This document shows, piece after piece, positions 19,501 through 31,500 of a DNA stretch of 64,000 nt. Source of the stretch: Cystobacter fuscus (lineage in GTDB: Bacteria; Myxococcota; Myxococcia; Myxococcales; Myxococcaceae); the NCBI RefSeq assembly GCF_002305875.1, contig NZ_CP022098.1, forward strand, positions 7,316,001 to 7,380,000. The letters run 5' to 3'. The notes below the pieces were generated by a model. The model saw only the letters and a list, made by a program, of their open reading frames with translations. It ran no database searches and was not told where the DNA came from. The translations under genes and the position numbers were made by a program. The stretch's first letter is position 1. Every line of letters starts with the position of its first letter.

Positions 19501-22500
19501 TCCACACCTTCGTGGCGGGCAGCCCGGAGGACGTGAAGCGCCAGGCGCGCGAGCCCCTCACACGCTACTTCCGCAGCTCGGTGGAGCTGTTCAACGGGCT
19601 GGTGGCCAGCCAGGGCCTGGGGCTCGACGTGCGCGACCTCACGCCCCAGGACGTGGAGGTGCTGCTGGAGCGGGGCGTCTCGCGCTACCTGGAGGCGGGG
19701 GGCATGTTCGGCACGCCCCAGACGCTCGCGCCCCGGGTGGAGCAGTTGCGCCGGGCGGACGTGGACGAGGTGGCCTGCCTCGTCGACTTCGGCCTGGCCC
19801 ACGAGGCCGCGATGGAAGGGCTGCGCCACCTGGACGTGCTGCGCCGCCAGAGCCAGGAGCCGGTGGCCGAGCCCACCGCGTCCGTGCTCGTGGAGGCCGA
19901 TGGCATCCAGCTTCTCGCGGAGTCGTTGAAGAGGAGTCCTCCCGCGCACCTGCGCGGCACCGTCGCGCTCGTCGAGGCCCTCGCGCGGATGCCAGATGCC
20001 GCCGAGGTGCTCGGTCCGGTGCGCACGCTGGTACTGGATGGGGCCGACGCGATCCCCGCCCCCCTGGCCACGGCGCTCCAGCGGGTGGCCTCCGCGCGCG
20101 TGGTGGCGCCCGCAACCCTGTTGCCCGGTGCGCGCGAGGACGACTCGCGCGCCTCACGTGTCGTGCTGGACGCCGCCGGACGCCGCGCCCCGGTGGGTGT
20201 GGTGGGCGAGCTGTTCCTGGGCGGCGACGCGGTGCCGCTCGGCTTCTGGAAGGCACCCGAGGTGACGCGTGCCCGGCTCCGCGCCTCGCCCGATGGCTCG
20301 GGAGCCCGCCTCTACGGCACCGGCGCCCCCGCCCGCTACCGCGCGGACGGTGAGGTGGAGCTCCTCTCGACCCTGGCCCGGCAACGTCCCGCCTCCCAGG
20401 AGCTGCCCCCTGTCCCCTCCACTCCGCCCCCCGCGCCCATCCCGGTCCACACCGAGGCTCCCGCGCTCCAGGGCGAGGTCATCCCCCGTGTGTCCCGCGA
20501 GGCGCCCCCGCCACTGTCATTCGCGCAGCAGCGGCTGTGGTTCCTCGACCAGTACCAACCGGGCAGCGCGCTCTACAACATGCCGGCGGCGATGCGCCTG
20601 GAGGGCTCGCTCGACGTGGCCGCCCTGGGACGCGCCTTCGCCGAGTTGACGCGCCGCCACGAGGCCCTGCACACGACCTTCCAGGCGCGGGAGGGCGCTC
20701 CGATCCAGGTGATCTCCCTCCCCGAGCAGCGCGCGCTGGAGGTGGAGGATCTCGGCCACCTGCCCCCGGCCGAGCGGTGGGCCGAGGGACTGCGCCTGGC
20801 GCGCGAGGAGGCATGCCGGCCGTTCGATCTCACCCATGGGCCGCTGATGCGCACGCGCGTGTTGCGGCTCACGGAGAACGAGCACCTGCTGCTGGTGACG
20901 ATGCACCACATCGTCTCGGACAGCTGGTCCATCGCCGTGCTGGTGCGCGAGGTGGTGGCGCTCTACGAGGCGTTCGCCGCGGGGAAGGCCTCGCCCCTGC
21001 CCGAGCTGCCCATTCAATACGCGGACTACGCCGTGTGGCAGCGCGAGTGGCTGCGCGGGCCCACGCTCGCGGGACAGGTGGAGTATTGGAGGAAGCAGCT
21101 CGCGGACGTGCCTCCGGCGCTGGAGCTGCCCACCGACTGGCCCCACACCGCGAACACGAGCAACCCGGGCACCTCGCTCCGGGTGACGTTCTCGCGTGCC
21201 CTGACGCAGGGGCTGAGGACGCTGTGCCGGCATGAGAAGGGCACCCTGTTCATGGGCCTGCTCGCGGGCCTCCAGGCGCTGCTGGCGCGCTACACCGGAC
21301 AGGAGGACATCTGCGTGGGAGCGCCCATCGCCGGCCGCACCCAGCCCCAGACGGAGGCGTTGATTGGCTTCTTCGTCAACACGCTGGTGCTGCGCACGCG
21401 GCTGGAGGGCAACCCCACCTTCCGCGAGCTGCTCGGCCGCGTGCGGGAAGTGACGCTCGGGGCCTACGCCCACCAGGACGTGCCCTTCGAGAAGCTCGTC
21501 GAGGAGTTGCAGCCTCCGCGTCAGCCCGAGCGCACGCCCTTCTTCCAGGTCGCGCTCGTGTTGATCAACACCCCCTCCGCGGAGATCTCCACGCGAGGAC
21601 TCACCTTCCACCCCCTCGAGGTGGACAGCGGGACCTCCAAGTTCGACTTCACTCTGATCCTCACCGAGTCACCCCAGGGAATGAGTGGCGCCCTGGAGTA
21701 CCGGAGCGATCTGCTCTCGGCCGCCACGGCGGCGAGGATGGTGGAACACCTGCGTCTGCTGTTGGAGGACGCCGTGGCCCATCCCGAGCGCCGTGTGTCC
21801 TCGCTCGCGCTTCTCTCCGAGGCGGAGCGGCGTCAGGTGTTGGTGGAGTGGAACGCACGCACCGCGGACTTCCCTCCTCCCGCGCTCGTGCATCAGCTCT
21901 TCGAGGCCCAGGCCGCTCGCACTCCCGACACGCTCGCCGTGGTGTTCGAGGACACTCAGCTCACCTACGTCCGCCTGGAGCGTCAGGCCAATCGCCTCGC
22001 CCACTACCTGCACAGCCTGGGCGTCCGCGCGGGGGATTGCGTCGCGTTGTGCGTGGAACGCTCGCTGGAGTTGGCCGTGGGCGTGCTCGGCGTGCTCAAG
22101 GCCGGTGCGGCCTATGTGCCCCTCGACCCGGCCTACCCCGCCGAGCGTCTGGCCTTCATGGTGGAGGATGCGGGTTCTCCCCTCGTCCTCACCCACTCGC
22201 GTCTCCTCTCCTCTCTGCCTTCGGGCACCCGGGCCCTGTGCCTGGACACCGAGGCCGAGGCCCTCTCGCGCCAGCCCACCTATGCGCCCGCGCTGGAGCT
22301 GTCGCCCGAGGCCCCGTGCTACCTGCTGTACACCTCGGGCAGTACCGGCCAGCCCAAGGGCGTGCTCCTGCCTCACCGCGCACTGAGCCATCTGCTGCAC
22401 TGGCAGTCACTCCAGTCTCCCCTACCCTCGGCCACCACCCTCCAGTTCTCGGCTTTGAGCTTCGACGTCTCCTTCCAGGAGCTCTTCTCCACCTGGTGCT

Positions 22501-25500
22501 CCGGCGGCACCCTCGTGCTCCCCTCCTCCGAGGTGCGTCGCGACATCCCCGCCCTCCTGGCCCTCATGGCTCGCCAGGGGGTGCAACGCCTCTTCCTCCC
22601 CTTCATCGCCCTCCAGGCCCTCGCCGATGCCGTCTCCCACGGCGCTCCTCTTCCCGAGCGCCTGCGTGAGGTGGTGACAGCCGGCGAGCAACTCCAAGTC
22701 ACCCCCGCCCTCGTCTCCTTCTTCCAGCGTCTGCCTCAGTGCGTGCTGGAGAACCAGTACGGCCCCACCGAGAGCCATGTGGTGAGTGCCTACCGCCTGC
22801 GCGGCGCTCCGACTGAATGGCCCCGTCTGCCGCCCATCGGCTCGCCCCTGCCGCACTGCCCGCTCTACGTGCTGGACGCGCACGGACAGCCGTGTGCTCC
22901 CAGCGTACCCGGTGAGCTGTTCATCGGCGGCGAGCAATTGGCGCTCGGCTACCACGCCCGCCCCTCACTCACCGCCGAGCGCTTCGTGCCCGACCCCTTC
23001 AGCACCACGCCCGGCGCCCGCCTGTACCGCACCGGCGACCGGGCCCGGTGGAATGCCGAGGGCGTGCTGGAGTACCTCGGCCGCCTGGATGGACAGGTGA
23101 AGGTGCGTGGCTTCCGCATCGAGATGGGTGAGGTGGAAGCCGCCCTGCGCGAGGCCCCTGGTGTCACCGACGCGGCGGCCGTGGTGCGCGAGGACTCCCC
23201 CGGCGACAAGCGCTTGGTGGGCTACGTCGTGCTCCCCTCCACTACGCCCTGGGAGCCCGAGACCCTGCGTCAGGCCCTGGCGCGCCGCCTGCCCGAGTAC
23301 ATGCTGCCCTCGGCCCTGGTGCGCCTGGACACCCTGCCCCTGACACCCAGTGGCAAGCTGGCCCGCCGTCTGCTGCCCGTGCCCGACGCCGACAGCCTGC
23401 GCGGCGCCGCTCCCTTCGTCGCTCCCTCCTCTCCCCTGGAGCAGACACTGGTGGACACCTTCGCCCAGGTGCTGGGCGTGGCACGCGTGAGCGTGGACGA
23501 CCACTTCTTCAACCTCGGCGGCCACTCCCTGCTCGCCACCCAGGTGGTGTCTCGTCTGCGCAGTGCCCTCGGCGTGGACCTCCCCCTGCGCGAGTTGTTC
23601 GAAGCCCCCACCGTTCGCGCGCTCTCCCGACGCATTCAAACCCTCGCGTCCACGGAGCAGCGGGAGACTCGCGCGACCGTTCGAGTGACTCGCACGGGGC
23701 TGACGGAAGCGGAGCTGTCGTTCGCGCAGCAGCGGCTGTGGTTCCTCGACCAGTACCAACCGGGCAGCGCGCTCTACAACATGCCCGCCGCGCTGCGCGT
23801 GGAGGGAACGATCGACGTGGCTGCCCTGGAGCGAGCCTTCACCGGGTTGATCCACCGTCATGAAGTGCTGCGCACCACCTTCCAGGTCCGCGAGGGCAAG
23901 CCCGTTCAGCTCATCTCGCCCGCGACGACCTGGACACTGAAGGTCGAGGACCTGGGGCACATCCCCCCGGAGCAGCGGCGGGCCGAGGCCCTGCGGCTGG
24001 CACACGAGGACGCGCGCCAGCCGTTCGATCTCGCGCGGGGCCCGCTGCTGCGCACGCGGCTCCTGCGCCTGTCGGAGCGCGAGCACCTGTTGCCCATCAC
24101 GCTGCACCACATCATCTCGGATGGCTGGTCCATCGCCGTGTTGATCCGGGACATGGTGGCCCTCTACGAGTCCTGCATCACCGGCGGACCGTCGCCGCTG
24201 CCGGAGCTGCCCATCCAGTACGTGGACTACACCGTGTGGCAGCGCGAGTGGCTCCAGGGCGAGGTGTTGAAGCAACAGCTCGACTACTGGAGAACGCAGC
24301 TCGCGGATGTCCCGCCCGCGCTGGAGCTGCCCACCGACTGGCCACACACCGCGGATACCCGCCACCCAGGCGCCTCGATGCGGGTGGAGCTGCCGCATGA
24401 GCTGATCCAGGGACTCGGAGCGCTGTGCCAGCGCGAGGGCGCCACGTTGTTCATGGGTCTGCTGGCGGGTCTCCAGACCCTGCTGGCGCGCTACACCGGG
24501 CAGGACGACATCTGTGTCGGAGCGCCCATCGCCGGCCGCACCCAGACCCAGACCGAGGGACTCGTCGGCTTCTTCGTCAACACGCTGGTGCTGCGCACGC
24601 GGATGGAGGGCAACCCCACCTTCCGCGAGCTGCTCGGCCGCGTGCGGGAAGTCACGCTCGGAGCCTATGCCCACCAGGACGTGCCCTTCGAGAAGCTCGT
24701 CGAGGAGCTCCAGCCTCCGCGTCAGCCCGAGCGCACGCCCTTCTTCCAGGTCGCGCTCGTGTTGCTCAACGCGCCCTCCGCGCGGCTCAGCGTGCCCGGG
24801 CTCGAACTCGAGATGTTGGACCTGGACACGGGCACGTCCAAGTTCGACTTCACCCTGCTGCTCACCGAGACCCCGGGAGGCTTGAACGCCACGCTGGAGT
24901 ACCGGAGCGATCTGTTCTCGGCCGCCACGGCGGCGCGGATGATGGAGCACCTGCGTCTGTTGTTGGAGGACGCCGTGGCCCATCCCGAGCGCCGCCTGTT
25001 CTCGCTGTCCCTCTTCTCCGAGGCGGAACGGCGGCGGGTGTTGGTGGAGTGGAACGCACGTACCGCGGACTTCCCGCCTCCCGCGCTCGTGCATCAGCTC
25101 TTCGAGGCCCAGGCCGCTCGCACTCCCGACACGCTCGCCGTGGTGTTCGAGGACTCCCAGCTCACCTACGCCCGCCTGGAGCGTCAGGCCAATCGTCTCG
25201 CCCACTACCTGCACAGCCTGGGCGTGCGTCCCGGTGACCGCGTCGCCCTGTGCGTGGAGCGCTCTCTGGAGCTGACGGTGGGCGTGCTCGGCGTGCTCAA
25301 GGCCGGCGCGGCCTATGTGCCCCTCGACCCGGCCTACCCCGCCGAGCGTCTGGCCTTCATGGTGGAGGATGCGGGTTCTCCCCTCGTCCTCACCCACTCG
25401 CGTCTCCTCTCCTCTCTGCCTTCGGGCACCCGGGCCCTGTGCCTGGACACCGAGGCCGAGGCCCTCTCGCGCCAGCCCACCTACGCCCCCGCGCTGGAGC

Positions 25501-28500
25501 TGTCGCCCGAGGCCCCGTGCTACCTGCTGTACACCTCGGGCAGCACCGGCCAGCCCAAGGGCGTGCTCCTGCCTCACCGCGCACTGAGCCACCTGCTGCA
25601 CTGGCAGTCGCTCCAGTCGCCCCTGCCCTCGGCCACCACCCTCCAGTTCTCGGCGTTGAGCTTTGACGTCTCCTTCCAGGAGCTCTTCTCCACCTGGTTC
25701 TCCGGCGGCACCCTCGTGCTCCCCTCCTCCGAGGTGCGTCGCGACATCCCCGCCCTCCTGGCCCTCATGGCTCGCCAGGGCGTGCAGCGTCTCTTCCTGC
25801 CCTTCGTCGCCCTCCAGTCCCTCGCCGATGCCGTCTCCCACGGCGCTCCTCTTCCCGAGCGCCTGCGCGAAGTCGTCACCGCGGGCGAGCAGCTCCAAGT
25901 CACCCCCGCCCTCGTCTCCTTCTTCCAGCGCCTGCCGCAGTGCGTGCTGGAGAACCAGTACGGCCCCACCGAGAGCCATGTGGTGAGTGCCTACCGGCTG
26001 CGCGGCGCTCCGGCAGAATGGCCCCGCCTGCCACCCATCGGCTCGCCCCTGCCCCACTGCCCGCTCTACGTCCTGGACCCGCACGGCCAGCCGTGTGCCC
26101 CCGGCGTGCCCGGGGAGCTGTTCATCGGTGGCGAGCAACTCGCCCTCGGCTACCACGCCCGCCCCTCACTCACCGCCGAGCGCTTCGTCCCCGATCCCTT
26201 CAGCACCACGCCCGGCGCCCGCCTGTACCGCACCGGAGACCGGGCGCGGTGGAACGCCGAGGGCATGCTGGAGTACCTCGGCCGCCTGGACGGACAGGTG
26301 AAGGTGCGTGGCTTCCGCATCGAAACCGGCGAGGTGGAAGCCGCCCTGCGCGAGGCCCCCGGCGTCACCGACGCGGCGGCCGTGGTGCGCGAGGACTCCC
26401 CCGGCGACAAGCGCCTGGTGGGCTACGTCGTGCTCCCCTCCACTACACCCTGGGAGCCCGAGGCCCTGCGTCAAACCCTGACCCGCCGCCTGCCCGAGTA
26501 CATGCTGCCCTCGGCCCTGGTGCGCCTGGATGCCCTGCCCCTGACACCCAGTGGCAAGCTGGCTCGCCGCCTGCTGCCCGTGCCCGACTCTGACAGTCTG
26601 CGCGGCGCCGCCCCCTTCGTCGCTCCCTCCTCTCCCCTGGAGCAGACACTGGTGGACACCTTCGCCCAGGTGCTGGGCGTGGTACGCGTGAGCGTGGACG
26701 ACCACTTCTTCAACCTCGGCGGCCACTCCCTGCTCGCCACCCAGGTGGTGTCTCGTCTGCGCAGTGCCCTCGGCGTGGACCTCCCCCTGCGCGAGTTGTT
26801 CGAGGCTCCCACCGTTCGCGCGCTCGCCCAGCGCCTCCAGGCAATCATCCCAGCCCCGACCCGCCGGGTATCCGCTCCGGTCATCGTCCCCCGCTCGGTC
26901 GAGGCGGAGCTGTCGTTCGCGCAGCAGCGGCTGTGGTTCCTCGACCAGTACCAACCGGGCAGCGCGCTCTACAACATGCCCGCCGCGCTGCGACTGGAAG
27001 GCCCGCTCGATGTAAGCGCCCTGCGCAACACGTTCACCGAGCTGGTGCGTCGCCATCAGGTACTGCGCACCACCTTCCGGATCCGCGAGGAAGTCGCCCG
27101 CCAGGTCATCGCGCCCGCGACGGGTTGGACGCTGGACATCGAGGACCTGGCGCAGCTCCCCTCGGAGCAGCGGCGAGCCGAGGCCCTGCGGCTGGCCCGT
27201 GACGAGGCCCGCATGCCCTTCGATCTCGCGCGGGGCCCGCTGTTGCGCACGCGCGTGCTGCGGCTGTCTCCCCGGGAGCACCTGCTGCTGGTGACGATGC
27301 ACCACATCATCTCGGATGGCTGGTCCATGGCCGTGCTGATCCGCGAGGTGGTGGCGCTCTACGAGGCCTTCTCCACGGGCAAGCCATCACCCCTGCCCGA
27401 GCTGCCCATCCAGTACGTGGACTACGCCGTGTGGCAGCGCGAGTGGCTCCAGGGCGAGGTACTGGAGCAACAACTCGCCTACTGGAAACAGCAGCTCGAG
27501 GACGTGCCCCCCGCGCTGGAGCTGCCCACCGACTGGCCGCGCACCGCGGATCCGCTCAACCCAGGCGCCTCGCTGAAGGTCGAGCTGTCGCCGAGGTTGA
27601 TGCACGGGCTGAAGGCACTGTGCCAGCGCGAGGGCGCCACGCTGTTCATGGGCCTGCTGGCGGGCTTCCAGCTCCTGCTGGCGCGCTACAGCGGGCAGGA
27701 GGACCTGTGCGTGGGAGCGCCCATCGCCGGCCGCACCCAGGCACAGACCGAGGGGCTCATCGGCTTCTTCGTCAACACGCTGGTGCTGCGCACGCGGCTG
27801 GAGGGCAATCCCACCTTCCGCGAGCTGCTCGGCCGCGTGCGGGAAGTGACACTCGGGGCCTATGCCCACCAGGACGTGCCCTTCGAGAAGCTCGTCGAGG
27901 TGCTGCAACCCCCGCGTCAGCTCGGACGTACGCCTTTCTTCCAGGTGATGTTGGCCCTGCTCAACACGCCCTCGGAGACGCTGTCCGTCTCCGGGCTGAG
28001 GATCGAGCCGATGCCCCTGGACGGTGGCACGTCCCGGTTCGACTTCTCGCTCTCCCTCACCGAGACCCCGGGCGGGTTGAGCGGCGAGCTCGAGTACCGG
28101 ACGGATCTGTTCTCGGCCGGCACGGCGGCGCGGATGATGGAGCACCTGCGCCTGCTGCTGGAGGACGCGGTGGCACATCCCGAGCGCCGTGTGTCCTCGC
28201 TGTCCTTCCTGTCCGAGACGGAGCGGCACCGGGTGCTGGTGGAATGGAACGCCACCGCGGCGGACTTCCCACGGGACACCCTGGTCCACTCGCTCTTCGA
28301 GACCCAGGCCGCGCGCACGCCCGAGGCGGTGGCGGTGGAGTTCCAGGGCTCCACCCTCACCTATGCCTGGTTGGAGCGGCGCGCGCGCCGGCTCGCCCAC
28401 CACCTGCGAGGGCTCGGCGTGCGCGCGGGGGACCGGGTCGCGCTGTGCGTGGAACGATCGCTGGAGATGATGGTGGGCCTGGTGGGCATCCTCCAGGCGG

Positions 28501-31500
28501 GCGCCGCGTACGTCCCGATGGATCCCTCCACGCCCCCCGAGCGCCTGGCCTTCATGCTGGCGGACACCGGTGCGCCCGTGCTGCTCACCCAGGAGCACCT
28601 GCGCGCCACGCTGCCCTCCTTCGCGGGCCACCTCGTGACGCTCGAGTCGGGCGAGTGGATGCGCTCGGACGACGCGCCCGCGCCGCTCGACTCCGGCGTG
28701 ACGGCGGAGCATCCCGCCTACGTCATCTACACCTCCGGGAGCACGGGCCAACCCAAGGGCACGCTGCTGAGCCACCGGGGCCTGGTCAACAACATGACGT
28801 GGCTCATCTCCACGTTCGGCCTGAGCGCCGGGGATCGGGTGCTCCAGAAGACGACCCTGAGCTTCGATGCCGCGGTCTCGGAGTGCTGGGCCTCGCTGCT
28901 GGTCGGCGGCCCGCTGGTGCTCGCCCCGCCCACGGCCCACCGGGATCCCACCGCCCTGGTGGACTGCGTGGTGCGCGAGCGCATCCACGTGCTGCAACTG
29001 GTGCCCTCGCTGCTGCGCTTCATGCTGGAGGAGCCCGGCCTCGCCCGAGCCACGCACCTGCGCTTGATTCTCTGCGGCGGTGAAGCGCTGAGCGCGGAGC
29101 TGGGCGTGCGCCTGCGCGCGATCCTGCCCCAGGTCCGACTGGCCAACCTCTACGGCCCCACCGAGACCACCATCGATGCCACCTGGGCCTCCGTCTCGGG
29201 AGAGGAGTCCACCGGGGCCCCGCTGCCCATCGGACGGCCGGTGACCAACACCCAGGCGTACGTGCTGGATGGCGCGGGGAGCCCGGTGCCCGTGGGCGTG
29301 CCCGGAGAGCTGTACATCGGCGGCGTGCAACTGGCCCACGGCTACCTGGGCCGGCCCGCGCTCACCGCCGAGCGCTTCGTGCCCCATCCCTTCAGCTCCG
29401 AGCCCGGAGCGCGGCTGTACCGCACGGGAGACCGGGCCCGGTGGTCGCCGGACGGGCAGCTCCAGTTCCTGGGGCGTGTCGACTTCCAGGTGAAGCTGCG
29501 CGGCCTGCGCATCGAGCTGGGGGAGATCGAGAGCGTGCTCTCCCGCCACCCGGCGGTGCGGGAGGTGGCGGTGCTGGCGCGCGAGGATCTCCCGGGAGGC
29601 GAGGGCCTGGTGGCCTATGTCACCCCACGTCCGGGCCAGGTGCTGGAGGAAGCCGCCCTGCGTGCCGTCCTGCGCCAGGGCCTGCCCGAGTACATGGTGC
29701 CCGCGGCCTTCGTGGTGCTGGACGCCCTGCCCCTCACGCGCAGCGGCAAGCTGGATCGCAAGGCGCTCCCGGCGCCCGTGGCGTCCGCCTCCGAGGAGAG
29801 CTTCCTCGCGCCGGACACGGAGACGGGCAAGCGGCTCGCCGCGCTCTGGGGGGAGTTGCTCGGCCTGGAGCGGGTGGGAGCGCGGGATGACTTCTTCGCG
29901 CTGGGTGGCCACTCGCTGCTCGCCACGCGGTTGCAGTCGCGCATCCGCGGGGCCTTCGAGGTGGAGCTGCCCCTGCAGGCGCTCTTCGAGGCGAGGACCC
30001 TGGAGCAGCAGGCCGCGCGCGTGGAGGCGCTCCTGGGGCTGGCCCGGCCGCTCCAGGTGCCCCCACTGCGACCCATGCCTCGCCAGGCGCTCATGCCGCT
30101 GTCCTTCGCCCAGCAGCGGCTGTGGTTCCTGGAGCAGCTCGAGCTGGGCCTGCCCACCTTCAACGTCCCCATCGTCCTGCGACTGCGGGGGGTGCTGGAC
30201 GTGGCGGGGCTCGAGCACTCCTTCCAGGAGATCCTGCGCCGGCACGAGGCGCTCCGGACGAGCTTCGAGCAGGGGCCGGAGGGTCCCGCGCAGAGGGTGC
30301 ACCCCTCGGTGGAGTGGGTGCTCGGCCGGGTGGACCTGAGAGCGATGCCCACCGAGGCGCGTGAGCGCGAGGAGCGGCGGCTGGCGAATGAGGAGGCACG
30401 CAAGCCCTTCGTGCTGACCGAGGGGAGACTCCTGCGCGCCTCGTTGCTGTGGCTCCAGGACGAGGAGCACCTGCTGCTGTTGACCCTGCACCACATCGTC
30501 TCGGACGGCTGGAGCCTGGGCGTGCTGGTGCGCGAGCTGATGGAGCTGTACGCGGCGCGCTACGAGGGGAGGACGGCGCGGCTGCCCGCGCTGCCGGTGC
30601 AGTACGCGGACTACGCGGCCTGGCAGCGGCAGTGGCTGCGGGACGAGGTGCTGGAGGAGCAGCTCGGGTACTGGCGGCGGCGGTTGGAGGGAGCGCCGGC
30701 GGTGCTGGAGCTGCCGGCGGATCGACCCCGGCCCGCGACGCGCACGTACCGGGGAGGCCGGCTGCTGTCGAGGTGGAGCGGAGAGCTGACACGGAAGTTG
30801 GAGGCACTCGCCCTGCGCGAGCACTCCACGCTCTTCATGGTGCTGCTGGCGGGCTTCCACACGCTGCTGCACCGCTATACGGGGCAGACGGACGTGGTGG
30901 TGGGCACGGACGTGGCCAACCGCAACCGCCTGGAGACCGAGCCGCTCATCGGCTTCTTCATCAACCAGCTCGTGCTCCGGCTGGGACTGGAGGGCAACCC
31001 CACCTTCGGCGAGCTGCTCGCCCAGGCGAAGCGGGTGTCGATGGAGGCCCACACGCACCAGGACGTGCCCTTCGAGGAGGTGGTGCGCGCGCTCAACCCG
31101 GAGCGCAGCACGGCCCACGCGCCGCTCTTCCAGGTGAAGCTGGTGCTGCACAACGCGCCCCTGCCGATGCCCAGGCTGCCCGGATTGACGCTGAGCAGCG
31201 AGCACCCGGCCGAGGCGATGTCCAAGCTGGACCTGACGCTGCTGGTGAACCCCACGGCCGAGGGACTGGTGTGCGAGTGGATGTACAGCACGGACCTCTT
31301 CGACGCCTCCACGGTGGAGCGCATGGCCCGGCACTTCGAGCGCCTGATGGAGGGCGTGGTGGCCGGAGGAGGACGGTCGCGGCTGTCCGAGCTGCCGCTG
31401 CTGACGGAGGAGGAGCGACGGCGGGTGCTGGTGGAGTGGAACGACACCGCGAGGCCCTACGCGCGGCGGTGCCTGCATGAGCTCGTCTCCGAGCAGGCGA

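Noticed and set aside
23640-30085. Possible epimerisation or dual C/E domains between modules
   Set aside because: Each T domain is followed directly by a single ordinary C domain with HHxxSDGWS. No extra domain-sized segment is present.
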